64,000 nucleotides of DNA from positions 523,958 to 587,957 of the forward strand of contig NZ_JH470338.1 in assembly GCF_000239695.1 (NCBI RefSeq), given 5' to 3'. This document shows positions 53,222 through 62,933 of the stretch, in pieces (position 1 is the first letter of the stretch; each line of letters opens with the position of its first letter). This DNA comes from Actinomyces graevenitzii C83 (lineage in GTDB: Bacteria > Actinomycetota > Actinomycetes > Actinomycetales > Actinomycetaceae). Made by a program: the position numbers and the translations under genes. The notes under the pieces are model-generated. The model was given only the letters and a program-made list of their open reading frames with translations. It did not search any database and had not been told where the DNA came from.

Positions 53222-54700
53222 ATGAGTGAGCAGACTCCCGTGACCGATCAGGCACAACAGGCTGCATCCTCAACACCGCAGGAGGCTTCGCCCGCCCCTG
53301 CTGGCGAAGAGACCACCAACGCCCCCCAGGCTGCCCCCGCCGAGAGCGAAGCTGCTAAGGCTGCTGATTCCGCCCCTGCCGACAAGGCTGGCGCGCAGGA
53401 AGCTAAGCCGGGCCAGGCAGCTGCCAAGCAGAGCGAGACTACGCTAGATCCCGAAGAAGCCCTGGCTGCCTCCAAGTGGGGCCGCGTTGATGGCGAGGGT
53501 AACGTCTACGTCCAAGACGGCGACAGTGAACGTCTAGTTGGTCAGTTCCCCGGTGCTCCGGTAGCTGAGGCGATGGCCTTCTACATCCGTCGCTACCTAG
53601 ACCTAAAGGCGCAGGTAGCCCTGTTTGCTACCCGCCTGCCTCACCTGAGCGTGCGCGACATTGACTCCACGGTTAAGAGCCTTAGCAAGGCCCTGAAGGA
53701 GCCTGCCGCCGTAGGTGACCTAAATGGTCTACGCGCCCAGTTCGATGGCCTCAAGGCAGTAGCCAAGGAGCGCCGCGAAGTTGTGGTGGCTGAGCGCGCC
53801 GCTGCCCGTGCCCAGGCACTGGCTGAGCGCACCAAGCTAGTGGAAGAGTCTGAGGCTCTCGCTAGCCAGGACCCGGCCAAGACCCACTGGCGTAACTCCA
53901 TGACTCGTATGCGTGAAATCCTCAACGAGTGGAAGGCTGCCCAGCAGCGCGGCCCGCGCCTGGACCGCGCCACTGAGGATGCCCTGTGGCAGCGTTTCTC
54001 TGGCGCCCGCAGCACTCTTGACCGTAACCGCCGCCAGTTCTTCAACGAGCTTGACGAGAAGAACAAGCAGGTAGTTGCTAAGAAGGAAGCGCTGATCAAG
54101 CGCGCTGAGGAGCTATCTACCACCACTGATTGGGAGCGCGGTTCACGTGGTTTCCGTGACCTGATGAGCGAGTGGAAGCAGGCTGGCCGCACTGCCCGCC
54201 GCCAGGATGACGCCCTGTGGGAGCGTTTCCACGCCGCCCAGCAGGTGTTCTTCAAGGCTCGCCAGGAGAAGGACGCTAAGGAAAACGCTGAGCTGACCGC
54301 CAACCTTAAGGTTAAGGAAGAGCTGGCTGCTCAGGCTGAAGCTCTACTGCCGATTAAGGACATCAAGGCTGCTAAGCGCGCTCTGCGTCCGATCCAGGAC
54401 CGCTGGGAGGCGGTAGGTTACGTGCCGCGTAACGCTATGCGCCGCATTGAGGGCCGTATGCGCGCCGTCGAGGAAGCTATCCGCGAGGCTGAGCGTAACG
54501 AGTGGCGCCGCACCGACCCCGAGACCAAGGCTCGCGCCGAGGGCTTGGCCGGACAGCTTGAGGCCTCGATCGCAGATCTGGAAGCCAAGCTTGAAAAGGC
54601 TAAGGCTGAGGGCAAGGCCAAGGCTATTGCTGAGCACGAAGCTGCCCTAAGCGCCCGCCGCGCTTGGCTGGACCAGGTACGTCGCTCCGCTAAGGCCTGA
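53222..54700 (+). CDS. DUF349 repeat protein
   Basis: A 492-residue protein. The first 85 residues are a low-complexity Ala/Pro/Glu tail. The rest is highly helical and charged with at least three repeats of the DUF349 type, each marked by W(R/K)xxxxRMxE(I/L)xxEWKxA-like segments (HWRNSMTRMREILNEWK, GSRGFRDLMSEWKQAG, DRWEAVGYVPRNAMRRIEGRM). I start at ATG 53222, after AAGGAG. The function of the family is not settled. It is regularly next to relA in actinobacteria, so a link to stress or RNA metabolism is plausible. Confidence 0.88.
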   Translation: MSEQTPVTDQAQQAASSTPQEASPAPAGEETTNAPQAAPAESEAAKAADSAPADKAGAQEAKPGQAAAKQSETTLDPEEALAASKWGRVDGEGNVYVQDGDSERLVGQFPGAPVAEAMAFYIRRYLDLKAQVALFATRLPHLSVRDIDSTVKSLSKALKEPAAVGDLNGLRAQFDGLKAVAKERREVVVAERAAARAQALAERTKLVEESEALASQDPAKTHWRNSMTRMREILNEWKAAQQRGPRLDRATEDALWQRFSGARSTLDRNRRQFFNELDEKNKQVVAKKEALIKRAEELSTTTDWERGSRGFRDLMSEWKQAGRTARRQDDALWERFHAAQQVFFKARQEKDAKENAELTANLKVKEELAAQAEALLPIKDIKAAKRALRPIQDRWEAVGYVPRNAMRRIEGRMRAVEEAIREAERNEWRRTDPETKARAEGLAGQLEASIADLEAKLEKAKAEGKAKAIAEHEAALSARRAWLDQVRRSAKA

Positions 54701-54719
54701 TAGCTACATATAGCCACGC

Positions 54720-54753
54720 TAAAGCCGGTGGGTCACTTGATCCACCGGCTTTA
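54720..54753 (+). terminator. Terminator after the DUF349 gene
   Basis: A perfect 12-bp stem, TAAAGCCGGTGG and its complement, with a ten-base loop and TTAGTTAT after it. Confidence 0.85.
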
Positions 54754-54813
54754 GTTATCCACAAACACAGTTAAAGACTATTTAAGATAACTACTTAGTA
54801 TGACAATCGGGTT

Positions 54814-55440
54814 ATGGAATACATTGCCTATGGCCCACCCGACCTGGAAGCTAACGTAACTGCTTTAAACACTACGGAGACGCAGGTTTTACGCTGCAAC
54901 ACACTAGACAGTGTCTGTTTTACTAGCGTACTGGGTAAACGAGTCCCTAATTATCTGCTTACCACCTGCGCGCAGCGGGCTTTACTGCTCTCCCCCAAGC
55001 TACCTAAATACACCTATATTTTTGGTGCTAGCGCCTGGTGGGTGTATACCGGCGAAAACCCACCGCAGCGTTTACAGGTCTGTGCCAACCTAGCGCGTTC
55101 AAGTTGGCGCAGCGTAGACATGGTGCGCCGCCAACTACCTGCCAGCCAGTATATACAAATTGCTTCAGTGCCCTGCATTTGTTTAGAACATGCTGCACTA
55201 GAAATGGCCCTGCACGCTGGACGCGCACAGGGCCATGAAGTTATCCTCACCGCTTGTCGCCATGGGGCTAACCGCAGCAGATTGCTAACTGCTTTTAACT
55301 ATCTGCGCGGCCGTAGCCGCAATGGCTGGCTAGAGCAGTTAATTAACGAGCTACTCCCCGCCGTCATCTCGACTAGGACGCTTGGAACTGGTAGTGCGGC
55401 GGGCAGAATAGACACCGTCAATCTTGCGCACGATCGTTAG
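54814..55440 (+). CDS. Hypothetical protein overlapping the 3' end of relA
   Basis: A 208-residue frame from ATG 54814, with a TAGTAT box about 12 bases upstream and no ribosome binding site, so possibly near-leaderless. Composition is protein-like with several cysteines. The layout (a short segment FGASAWWVYTGENPP, then a Val/Ile strand and Leu/Ala helices ending in FNYLRGRSRNG) faintly recalls the AbiEi-type antitoxin domain; I would not rely on this. The last 90 bp are antisense to relA. An earlier end is not available, so either the overlap is real or the C-terminus has been extended by loss of a stop. Confidence 0.55.
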   Translation: MEYIAYGPPDLEANVTALNTTETQVLRCNTLDSVCFTSVLGKRVPNYLLTTCAQRALLLSPKLPKYTYIFGASAWWVYTGENPPQRLQVCANLARSSWRSVDMVRRQLPASQYIQIASVPCICLEHAALEMALHAGRAQGHEVILTACRHGANRSRLLTAFNYLRGRSRNGWLEQLINELLPAVISTRTLGTGSAAGRIDTVNLAHDR

Positions 55441-57699
55441 CACATCATCTAGGTGCGCAGCTTCAGCCAGCTCTACCACAAACCAAAGCTTAACTACGCG
55501 ATCACGCTGCTTGGAGCCCATAACCGCTTCTACCAGGTTAATGTGAGCATCTGCCATAGCCCGGGTAACATCAGCTAGCAAGCCAAGACGGTCTAAACCT
55601 TCAACCTCAATTTGCACATTGTAGGTAGCGTGAGCATTTTGGGACCAGGAAACCCCAATTATGCGCTCTGGCTGAGACTCAAAGTTAGACACGTTTACGC
55701 AGTTAGCTGCGTGTACGCTGATACCGTTACCGCGGGTTACAAAACCAACAATCGGGTCTCCGGGCATAGGTGTGCAGCAACGGGCCAGCTTTACGTAAAC
55801 ATCACCCTCCTGCATCCCGTCTACAATCACACCAGTGTCACCAGGGCGGATAATCTTAGCTTCGTCTGAAGCACGCGAAGGCAGCATTGCTTCAGATAGA
55901 GATTCTTCTGTGCCGGCTTCTCCTCCCAAAGTGGACACCAGGTTTTCCACCACGTGCTGGGCGGAAATGTGGGAGTCACCAACTGCTGCGTAAAGACCGT
56001 CAATATCGCCCTTGTTCAGGTTCTGTGCCACTGCCATCAGCGAATCATGAGTCATGATCCGCTGCAGAGGCAGGTTCTGCTTGCGCATAGCCTTGGCGAT
56101 CTGGTCTTTACCGCGTTCAATGGCTTCTTCACGGCGTTCTTTAGAGAACCAGGCCTTAATCTTGGCCCTAGCTCGCGGTGAAGCTACAAAGGTCATCCAG
56201 TCACGTGAAGGCCCGGCGTTTTGTGCCTTAGAAGTAAAGATTTCTACGGTGTCACCGGTTTCCAAGACAGTGTTAAGCGGCACCAAGCGACCATTAACCT
56301 TTGCGCCAATGGTGCGGTAACCAACCTCAGTGTGCACTGAGAAAGCAAAGTCAACCGGAGTGGCCTTAGCCGGTAGGGCCTGCACATCACCCTTAGGGGT
56401 GAATACATAAACCTGGTTGCCAGAGATCTCGAAGCGCAAAGAATCGAGGAAGTCTGCCGGATCCTGGGTATCTTTTTGCCAGTCAATCAGCTGACGCAGC
56501 CAATCCATTTCAGAGCTGGCAGAGGTGAAGTTAACTTCAAACTCGTTACCCTTAGAGCCCTTAGTGGCGTTGGGGTTCTGCTTGTAACGCCAGTGTGCGG
56601 CCACACCATACTCAGCCATGCGGTGCATCTCGTGGGTACGAATTTGTACCTCAACCGGTTTACCGCTGGGGCCAATCACGGTGGTGTGCAGCGAGCGGTA
56701 GAAGTTGAACTTGGGCGAAGCGATGTAGTCCTTGAAACGCCCGGGCATAGGTGTCCAGCGTGCGTGCACAATACCTAGCACCCCATAGCAGTCAGCTTCA
56801 GTATCTACAATTACGCGCACTGCCACTAGGTCATAGATGTCGTCAAACTCTTTGCCGCGCACAATCATCTTCTGGTAGATGGAGTAGAAGTGCTTGGGGC
56901 GGCCAGTGACTACACCCTTAATATTGTTTTCTTTCAGGTCAGCATTGATCATGTCAATGACCTGAGCTAGGTATTCTTCACGGGCCGGGGCACGCTCAGC
57001 CACCATATGCTCAATCTCGTCATAGACCTCGGGATAGAGCACCTTGAAGGAACGGTCTTCAAGTTCCCACTTGATGGTGTTCATGCCCAGGCGGTGTGCC
57101 AGAGGGGCATAAATCTCTAGAGTTTCGCGGGCCTTACCAGCTGCATTTTGGGCAGGAACATACTTCCAGGTACGGGCGTTGTGTAGGCGGTCAGCTAGCT
57201 TAATGAACAGGACACGGATGTCCTTGCTCATAGCTACGATCATCTTGCGCACGGTTTCCGACTTGGCGGCCTCACCGTATTGCAGCTTGTCTAGCTTGGT
57301 GACTCCATCTACTAGTAGGGCAATCTCATCACCGAACTGTGCACGCAGATCATCTAAGGTGAGGTCAGTGTCCTCAACCGTGTCATGCAGCAAAGCTGCG
57401 GCCAGGGTTTTAGGCAGCATCCCCAGTTCAGCCAGAATCGTAGCCACCGCAATTGGGTGGGTAATGTAAGGCTCCCCGCTTTTACGCACCTGCCCTTCAT
57501 GGCAGCGCCTGGCTACCTCATAGGCACGCAAAATGAGGGTGAAATCCATCTTCGGATTATTAGCTTTAAAAGCGGTGATCACTGGCTCAATCGCTGGTGG
57601 CACCGAATGAGCACGCGTCCCAAAGCGGGCCAGCGCACTACGTACACGCGAGCCAGGAACTACACTTTCCCCAACACTGTTGTTCGACGTCTCTCCCAT
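55351..57699 (-). CDS. rel: (p)ppGpp synthetase/hydrolase RelA/SpoT
   Basis: A 782-residue bifunctional alarmone enzyme, the only one seen here. The N-terminal HD hydrolase (HEGQVRKSGEPYITHPIAVA and LLHDTVEDTDLT), the synthetase domain (FDDIYDLVAVRVIVD), the TGS domain (VYVFTPKGDVQALPAKATPVDFAF), a helical/zinc region ending CCTPMPGD and the C-terminal ACT domain are all present. Start ATG 57699 follows TAGACT by six bases and looks leaderless; GTG 57705 is the alternative. Its 3' end overlaps a convergent hypothetical gene by 90 bp. Confidence 0.95.
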   Translation of the reverse strand: MGETSNNSVGESVVPGSRVRSALARFGTRAHSVPPAIEPVITAFKANNPKMDFTLILRAYEVARRCHEGQVRKSGEPYITHPIAVATILAELGMLPKTLAAALLHDTVEDTDLTLDDLRAQFGDEIALLVDGVTKLDKLQYGEAAKSETVRKMIVAMSKDIRVLFIKLADRLHNARTWKYVPAQNAAGKARETLEIYAPLAHRLGMNTIKWELEDRSFKVLYPEVYDEIEHMVAERAPAREEYLAQVIDMINADLKENNIKGVVTGRPKHFYSIYQKMIVRGKEFDDIYDLVAVRVIVDTEADCYGVLGIVHARWTPMPGRFKDYIASPKFNFYRSLHTTVIGPSGKPVEVQIRTHEMHRMAEYGVAAHWRYKQNPNATKGSKGNEFEVNFTSASSEMDWLRQLIDWQKDTQDPADFLDSLRFEISGNQVYVFTPKGDVQALPAKATPVDFAFSVHTEVGYRTIGAKVNGRLVPLNTVLETGDTVEIFTSKAQNAGPSRDWMTFVASPRARAKIKAWFSKERREEAIERGKDQIAKAMRKQNLPLQRIMTHDSLMAVAQNLNKGDIDGLYAAVGDSHISAQHVVENLVSTLGGEAGTEESLSEAMLPSRASDEAKIIRPGDTGVIVDGMQEGDVYVKLARCCTPMPGDPIVGFVTRGNGISVHAANCVNVSNFESQPERIIGVSWSQNAHATYNVQIEVEGLDRLGLLADVTRAMADAHINLVEAVMGSKQRDRVVKLWFVVELAEAAHLDDVLTIVRKIDGVYSARRTTSSKRPSRDDGGE

Positions 57700-57819
57700 A
57701 AACACAGTCTAGTGTGTAATAGCCCATATGGCACGTTTGCCGCGCAACCAAATTACTTGGATATTTACTAAGCTGTTACTTAGTTATAAGGACTAGCCAC
57801 ATATTTAAGGAGTTGACTT

Positions 57820-58656
57820 ATGACGCAACCAAATCCGCCTGGAGGTAACCAGGGTTATCAACAATTTCAAGGTGGTAGCCAGTTTCAGGGCGATAGCCAA
57901 TTTCAGCAGGCCAACCAGTTCCAAACCGCCGATGGCAGCGGCCTAGGGGCTGGCCAGTCTCAAGCCGCAGCTCAGTTTGCGGGTAACGCGCCCCAGCCAG
58001 CTACGACGGCGCCCGTGGGGGCTTTCAAATATGAGCTGGGTCAGCCCTTTGCTATCCCGCTGAGCGAAGACTTTATTGAGGTCCCCCGCGCCATGTCGCG
58101 GGTGTGGATTTCTCTGGGTTTGGGCGTATTTTTCCTAATTCCTGTCATTAGCTCAGCGGCTAAATTAGTGGGCGGCAAGGCCACCACCACCGACACGGTA
58201 GTGCTGGTGATTTGTTTAATCCTTAGCCTCTTTTTGCTATTTGCAGCTTTTGTGTTGGCAAACACTAAGCTCACTATTAACGCCACCGGCTTCCACATCT
58301 CTACCGGCACTGCGCGTCAGCATGTGCCCTGGCCTCACTCACGCACGGCTTTCTACGCTTCCGTCTCTGGACGCGAGATTAACCCGGTTAAAGAAGCCAC
58401 TATGCCGCACACTTGCAACTGTCTGCTGGTAGATGGCTCTGGTGCTCACCTACTGCCTGGTTTGGTATCTTCAGGTACCGGCACCAATGCGGCTGAGTCC
58501 AAGCTAGTAGCCGAAATTAACCGAATCTGGGCTTGGGGCCTAGCTAAGGGATATACGCAGGTATCCCCCGAGTACTTCCCGCTGAGCGGTGTGCACGCAC
58601 TGAAAGAAAAGCAGCGTCAGGTACAAATCGCGCGATATCAGCTGCAGGATTTCTAA
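57820..58656 (+). CDS. Membrane protein with Gln-rich N-terminus, unknown function
   Basis: A 278-residue protein. The first 65 residues are rich in Gln, Gly and Phe (QFQGGSQFQGDSQFQ repeats), then two membrane helices (about 92-112 and 127-149), then a beta-rich domain of about 130 residues (LTINATGFHISTGTARQHVPW) that resembles bacterial PH-like membrane-proximal domains. It lies divergent from relA with AAGGAG-type sequence before ATG 57820. Similar small proteins occur in actinobacteria without assigned function. Confidence 0.75.
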   Translation: MTQPNPPGGNQGYQQFQGGSQFQGDSQFQQANQFQTADGSGLGAGQSQAAAQFAGNAPQPATTAPVGAFKYELGQPFAIPLSEDFIEVPRAMSRVWISLGLGVFFLIPVISSAAKLVGGKATTTDTVVLVICLILSLFLLFAAFVLANTKLTINATGFHISTGTARQHVPWPHSRTAFYASVSGREINPVKEATMPHTCNCLLVDGSGAHLLPGLVSSGTGTNAAESKLVAEINRIWAWGLAKGYTQVSPEYFPLSGVHALKEKQRQVQIARYQLQDF

Positions 58657-58703
58657 TCCCACAGTAATGCGCATAAATGCACTAAAGAGTGCGCATAGAT
58701 AAG

Positions 58704-58732
58704 GTGCCGGCAAGCTTTTAGCTTGCCGGCAC
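58704..58732. terminator. Bidirectional terminator between the membrane protein gene and apt
   Basis: A perfect 12-bp stem, GTGCCGGCAAGC and its complement, with a five-base loop and TTTTG following on the plus strand. Confidence 0.9.
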
Positions 58733-58748
58733 TTTTGTAAGCGGTCAA

Positions 58749-59297
58749 TTAATCTTCGATAACCACAATCGGCTCAAAGATCGATTGGTCAATCACGTTG
58801 CGGCCACCTAAACCCTCAAGTTCTAGTAGCACGCAGATCGCCTCTACCCTGGCACCGGCCTGCTCAAGGAGCTGGACCGAGGCCTTGGCGGTACCGCCGG
58901 TAGCCATAACATCATCGATCACCAGTACTCGGTCACCCTCATGCACACTGTCAGGACGCAGTTCCATCCGGGCAGTGCCGTATTCCAGGGCGTAGTCAAC
59001 ACCGATAACCGGTCCAGGTAGCTTGCCGCCCTTACGCACCGTCAACATGCCGATACCAAGTGCGGTAGCCAGCGGGGCAGCCAGGATGAATCCACGCGAT
59101 TCGAGGCCGGCCACAGCATCAATGCGGCCCCGGTAGTGCTCGGCGAGCCCATCGATAAGCTGCTTGAAAGCCTTACCGTTAGCTAGCAACGGGGTGATAT
59201 CGCGAAACAGTACTCCCGGTTCAGGGAAGTCTGGGATCTCGCGCAGATTATCTAGTACCAGATCGGTTAGCTCTGCGGGAATGGGGGTTACGCTCAT
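58749..59297 (-). CDS. apt: Adenine phosphoribosyltransferase
   Basis: A 182-residue purine salvage enzyme joining adenine and PRPP. The dimer and substrate part DFPEPGVLFRDITPLL and the PRPP-binding loop VLVIDDVMATGGTA are diagnostic. Its ATG abuts the secF stop (TAAATG). The secD-secF-apt-rel order is usual in actinobacteria. Confidence 0.96.
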   Translation of the reverse strand: MSVTPIPAELTDLVLDNLREIPDFPEPGVLFRDITPLLANGKAFKQLIDGLAEHYRGRIDAVAGLESRGFILAAPLATALGIGMLTVRKGGKLPGPVIGVDYALEYGTARMELRPDSVHEGDRVLVIDDVMATGGTAKASVQLLEQAGARVEAICVLLELEGLGGRNVIDQSIFEPIVVIED

Positions 59298-60401
59298 TTA
59301 GCGACGCTTCCTGTTCTTCTTGGGCTGTGCCTTAACACCTAGGTGGTGACCGGGAGTTAACGGGGCAGCATAGACAGTGTCATCTGCTGCGTCGTCGCCG
59401 TCCACAGTTTCACCATCTGCTTCACGCTTAGCTTTACGCTCGCGCAGCACCTTGGCGTCGTGTTCCTTAATTTCCTTTTCACGCCCACGCAAGTCCACCA
59501 GCATAGGGGTAGCCAGGAAAACAGAAGATAGTGTACCGGCAATCATGCCGATAAACAGAGTTAGCGAAATATCGCGCAGAGTACCCGCGCCCAGGATGAA
59601 AGCACCCACAAACAAAATCGAGGCTACCGGCAGCACACCCACCACAGAGGTGTTGATACTACGCACGAAAGTCTGGTTAATAGACAGGTTAGCCAGCTCA
59701 GCGTAGGTGGCACGGTGCTGACGGGTAAAGTCGCGGGTGTTGTCGCGAACCTTGTCGAATACCACCACAGTGTCGTAGAGGGAGTAACCCAAAATGGTTA
59801 GCACACCAATTACTGTGGCCGGGGTAACCTCAAAGCCACTTAGCGCGTAAATACCCACGGTGATCACGACGTCGTGCAGCAACGCAATCAGCGCCGAGGC
59901 TGCCATCTTCCAAGTGCGGAAGTAAGCCCAAATCAGGCCGCCCACTAGCACGAAGAAAATTAGCAGACCACGCACGGCCTTAGCGGTAACATCCTTACCC
60001 CAGGTGGGGCCGATAGTGGTGGCGTTTACGTCGGCGGCCTTAGCGTTGTAAGCCTTAGCCAGGCCAGCGGAAAGCTTATTCAGCTTGGCCTTATCCAAGG
60101 CAGGAGTCTGTACACGCACCGAGGAAGAACCGGTGGTGGTTACACGCGCGCCGTTGGTTAACCCCTGCTGGCGTAGCACCGCATTAGCGGGGCCTTCCTT
60201 GGGGTTAGAGAGCGCGGTGATGGTGACTTCACTACCCCCGGAGAATTCAATACCGGGCTTTAGACCCACCGTGGCCACCAGCAGTAGGCTGATCGCCACC
60301 GCGCATAGGGCTACGGTGTACCAAACTTTGCGCTTACCTACAAAGGGGAAGGATCGCTTACCCCAATACAGATCGTTACCGATAGCTGCTAGCGATGCCA
60401 T
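59298..60401 (-). CDS. secF: Protein translocase subunit SecF
   Basis: A 367-residue membrane partner of SecD that uses the proton gradient to help pull proteins through SecYEG. A first helix (about 31-51), a periplasmic loop with GIEFSGGSEVTI, then a five-helix core with the conserved GYSLYDTVVVFDKVRDN and SINTSVVGVLPV. A basic C-terminal tail of about 70 residues ends KKNRKRR. Start and secD stop overlap in TGATG. Confidence 0.95.
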   Translation of the reverse strand: MASLAAIGNDLYWGKRSFPFVGKRKVWYTVALCAVAISLLLVATVGLKPGIEFSGGSEVTITALSNPKEGPANAVLRQQGLTNGARVTTTGSSSVRVQTPALDKAKLNKLSAGLAKAYNAKAADVNATTIGPTWGKDVTAKAVRGLLIFFVLVGGLIWAYFRTWKMAASALIALLHDVVITVGIYALSGFEVTPATVIGVLTILGYSLYDTVVVFDKVRDNTRDFTRQHRATYAELANLSINQTFVRSINTSVVGVLPVASILFVGAFILGAGTLRDISLTLFIGMIAGTLSSVFLATPMLVDLRGREKEIKEHDAKVLRERKAKREADGETVDGDDAADDTVYAAPLTPGHHLGVKAQPKKNRKRR

Positions 60402-62290
60402 CAGTTGTCTCCTTCCTTAGCCTCGCTTGCATCCTGTTCACGCTTAGCCTCGCGCTTGGCGCGGGCCAAAGATTTACCGAGGTTGTCGGCAATCTTTTCG
60501 CGTCCAGAGCCGTAAACATTGCGTGAACGTGCCCCCAGGTGCTCAGGGTCTAGACCAGACAGGCGGTGGCCTTGACCGAAGAAGGCGATAGACAGGCAGG
60601 CCACCATGAGCGGGTGGGTGAAGAAAATAATTACTGCCAAGTCCACTACCGTCGTCACACCCAGCGTGAAGGCGAAGCCCTGCACGCCACCCACTGCCAG
60701 CACGTAGAGCACTACGGCGGCTACTAGGTTAACGGTGTCAGAAACGATAATGGTCTTACGGGCGTGCACCCAACCTTCATCGACGGCGGCGCGCAGGCTC
60801 AGACCGTGGCGCACCTCGTCACGTACACGTTCAAAGTAAATAATGAACGAGTCCATAGTGATACCGATAGACACAATTAAACCGGCCACCCCAGCTAGGG
60901 ACAGGCGGTAGCCAATCCCCCAGCTCAGCAGGGCAATAACCACGTAGGTCAGGGCGGCGGCAGCCAGCAGGGAGGCTACGGCCACGCTAGCCAGGCCTCG
61001 GTACTGCCAAGCCAGGTAAATGATGATCAGTACGAAACCGATCAGACCGGCAATAAGACCCTTTTGTAGCTGTTCGCTACCCAAAGTGGCGGAAATCTGC
61101 TGCTCAGACTGTACCGTGAAGTTCAGCGGCAAGGAACCAAAGGACAGCTGGTTTGCCAGCGAGTTGGCGGCAGCCTGGGTAAAGCCGTGGGTGCCGTTGG
61201 CGTTGGTACCACCAGAGATCTGCGCCTTACCACCGGTAATAGCCGACTCAATACCGGGAGCCGAAACAGTCAAACCGTCAAGCACAATGGCGAACTGGTT
61301 CTTTTGCGGGGCGGTCTTGTCGTTGCGGTACTGCAGTAGGCGGGTAGAAATCTTGGAAAAGTCTGCCGTGCCCTGCTTGTTAAATTCCAGGGACACAATC
61401 CACTGGTTAGTGTTTGAACCCTGGCTGGTTTGCTCCAGTGCCGAGGTGGCGCTGGTCAGGTCAGTTCCCTTCAACTCAGCCGGGCCCAGAATGTAGACCG
61501 CGCCGGAGCCGTCACGAGCACAGGAAATAACAGCCTTCTTGGGGTCTTGCGCCCCACCTTTAAGGTTCTTGGGGTTCTTGCAGTCCAGCATCAGGGCGTC
61601 ATAGATCATTTTTTCGCTGATCTGTGCGTCTGATGAGGCGTCATTACTGGTGGCGGTCAGCGGCGTAGTGTCAATCTTGCCGTTCTGGTTTACATCCGCA
61701 TAACGGGTAGCCAACTGGGTGGCAGTGACCGGGGTGGGGGTTGCCTTGGGGGTGGCCGCAGCAGTAGCCGACGCCGCAGGGGTAGCCGGCGACGCCGTCG
61801 CGCTGCCAGTGGCCTTAGCGGTTGCCTTAGCAGTGGCCTTGGCGGTGGCGGCAGCCTTTATCGCCTGGTTCTGGGCCTGAGCAATGGTTTGCGCATTGGC
61901 GTTGTAGACCCGAATAACCGGACGGAAGTAAAGCACTGCGGAAGAACGCACTAGATCCAGGGTTTCCTGGGAGGGCTTACCCGGCAGTGCCACCACAATA
62001 TTGCTTCCACCCTGACGTGAAATTTCAGCTTCGGCCACACCCGAGGCGTCAACACGTTGGCGAATAATATTGATGGCCTGGTTAAGGTCGTTGTCAGTAA
62101 CCTGGCGGCCATCGGTGGTGGTTGGCGTGAGGATTAGCTGCGTACCGCCTTCCAGGTCAAGCGCTAGCCCGGGCGTTAGCTTGGTTTTACCGGTAAAGGA
62201 ACCAATGATTAGCGCGCCGAAACCAATGGCGATTACTAGCAGGAACGTTAGTAAGCTACGTCCTGCGTGCTTGGTTTTATATTTGGACAC
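60401..62290 (-). CDS. secD: Protein translocase subunit SecD
   Basis: A 629-residue SecDF-type protein. One N-terminal helix, the signature LALDLEGGTQLIL, a large outer P1 domain interrupted by an Ala/Thr/Lys/Pro low-complexity insert (about residues 145-190, ATAKATAK repeats), and a C-terminal six-helix RND core with SIGITMDSFIIYFERVRDEVRHG. The insert is longer than in most SecD proteins and is expected to be extracytoplasmic. Coupled to secF by TGATG. The 177 bp between yajC and secD carry TCCCCTTAAC/GTTAAGGGGA arms (62329-62368) that may attenuate or separate the two. Confidence 0.95.
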   Translation of the reverse strand: MSKYKTKHAGRSLLTFLLVIAIGFGALIIGSFTGKTKLTPGLALDLEGGTQLILTPTTTDGRQVTDNDLNQAINIIRQRVDASGVAEAEISRQGGSNIVVALPGKPSQETLDLVRSSAVLYFRPVIRVYNANAQTIAQAQNQAIKAAATAKATAKATAKATGSATASPATPAASATAAATPKATPTPVTATQLATRYADVNQNGKIDTTPLTATSNDASSDAQISEKMIYDALMLDCKNPKNLKGGAQDPKKAVISCARDGSGAVYILGPAELKGTDLTSATSALEQTSQGSNTNQWIVSLEFNKQGTADFSKISTRLLQYRNDKTAPQKNQFAIVLDGLTVSAPGIESAITGGKAQISGGTNANGTHGFTQAAANSLANQLSFGSLPLNFTVQSEQQISATLGSEQLQKGLIAGLIGFVLIIIYLAWQYRGLASVAVASLLAAAALTYVVIALLSWGIGYRLSLAGVAGLIVSIGITMDSFIIYFERVRDEVRHGLSLRAAVDEGWVHARKTIIVSDTVNLVAAVVLYVLAVGGVQGFAFTLGVTTVVDLAVIIFFTHPLMVACLSIAFFGQGHRLSGLDPEHLGARSRNVYGSGREKIADNLGKSLARAKREAKREQDASEAKEGDN

Positions 62291-62467
62291 GGGGTGTCTC
62301 TTCCTAGAATCGGTTGTGACTGGTCAGTTCCCCTTAACGCTAGCCGCAGTGCCGTTAAGTTAAGGGGACCAATTGCCACAGCTGAGACTACCAAAATCCC
62401 TATTTATTAGCGATTTTGCATAGCCCCAGCTGGTGGTAACTAGTTAAATCTAATCTTGTGGCGACGA

Positions 62468-62854
62468 TTACTTTTTTTCATCGTCGCTAGAGTCTGCGTT
62501 ATCGCTGTGGGCCTCTTTTATGGTGTTTTCGGCGTCAACTTCTAGCTCGTCGCTAGAGTCAACGTCTTCCTCTTCGTCCTCATCCTGGTCAGCAAAAGGC
62601 GGGTTAACTGCGCCATAAATAGCTTTACTGTCCCACATGGACTCCACGCCCTGAGGAGTACGCAAGGTGACCACATCGCCGTCGATCTCAACGAACTTGG
62701 CGTAGTAGCCAGAGGTAGTACGTACCCAGGTGTCAGGCACGCAAGCTTCTTCGAGGCGATTGCGCGCGGCTTGTTCTGCCTTAGCATTTTGGCGACGACC
62801 AAAATAAGACAGCGCCACCATGGCAACCACCATGAAGATCAGCATAGTGAGCAT
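62468..62854 (-). CDS. yajC: Preprotein translocase accessory subunit YajC
   Basis: A 128-residue single-pass membrane protein. The helix is at about 3-20 (MLIFMVVAMVALSYFGRR), followed by the basic QNAKAEQAAR segment and the beta-rich domain WVRTTSGYYAKFVEIDGDVVTLRTPQG. A strongly acidic C-terminal tail (about 92-128) is present. Position between ruvB and secD supports the call. AGGAGGA upstream of ATG 62854. Confidence 0.92.
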   Translation of the reverse strand: MLTMLIFMVVAMVALSYFGRRQNAKAEQAARNRLEEACVPDTWVRTTSGYYAKFVEIDGDVVTLRTPQGVESMWDSKAIYGAVNPPFADQDEDEEEDVDSSDELEVDAENTIKEAHSDNADSSDDEKK

Positions 62855-62933
62855 AGTTTTTCCTCCTAAGTTTGCCTAAAGTCTATGGGAAAGCCCGTAT
62901 AAAACTAAGTGAGTCCTAAATAGCGGGCAGCGC

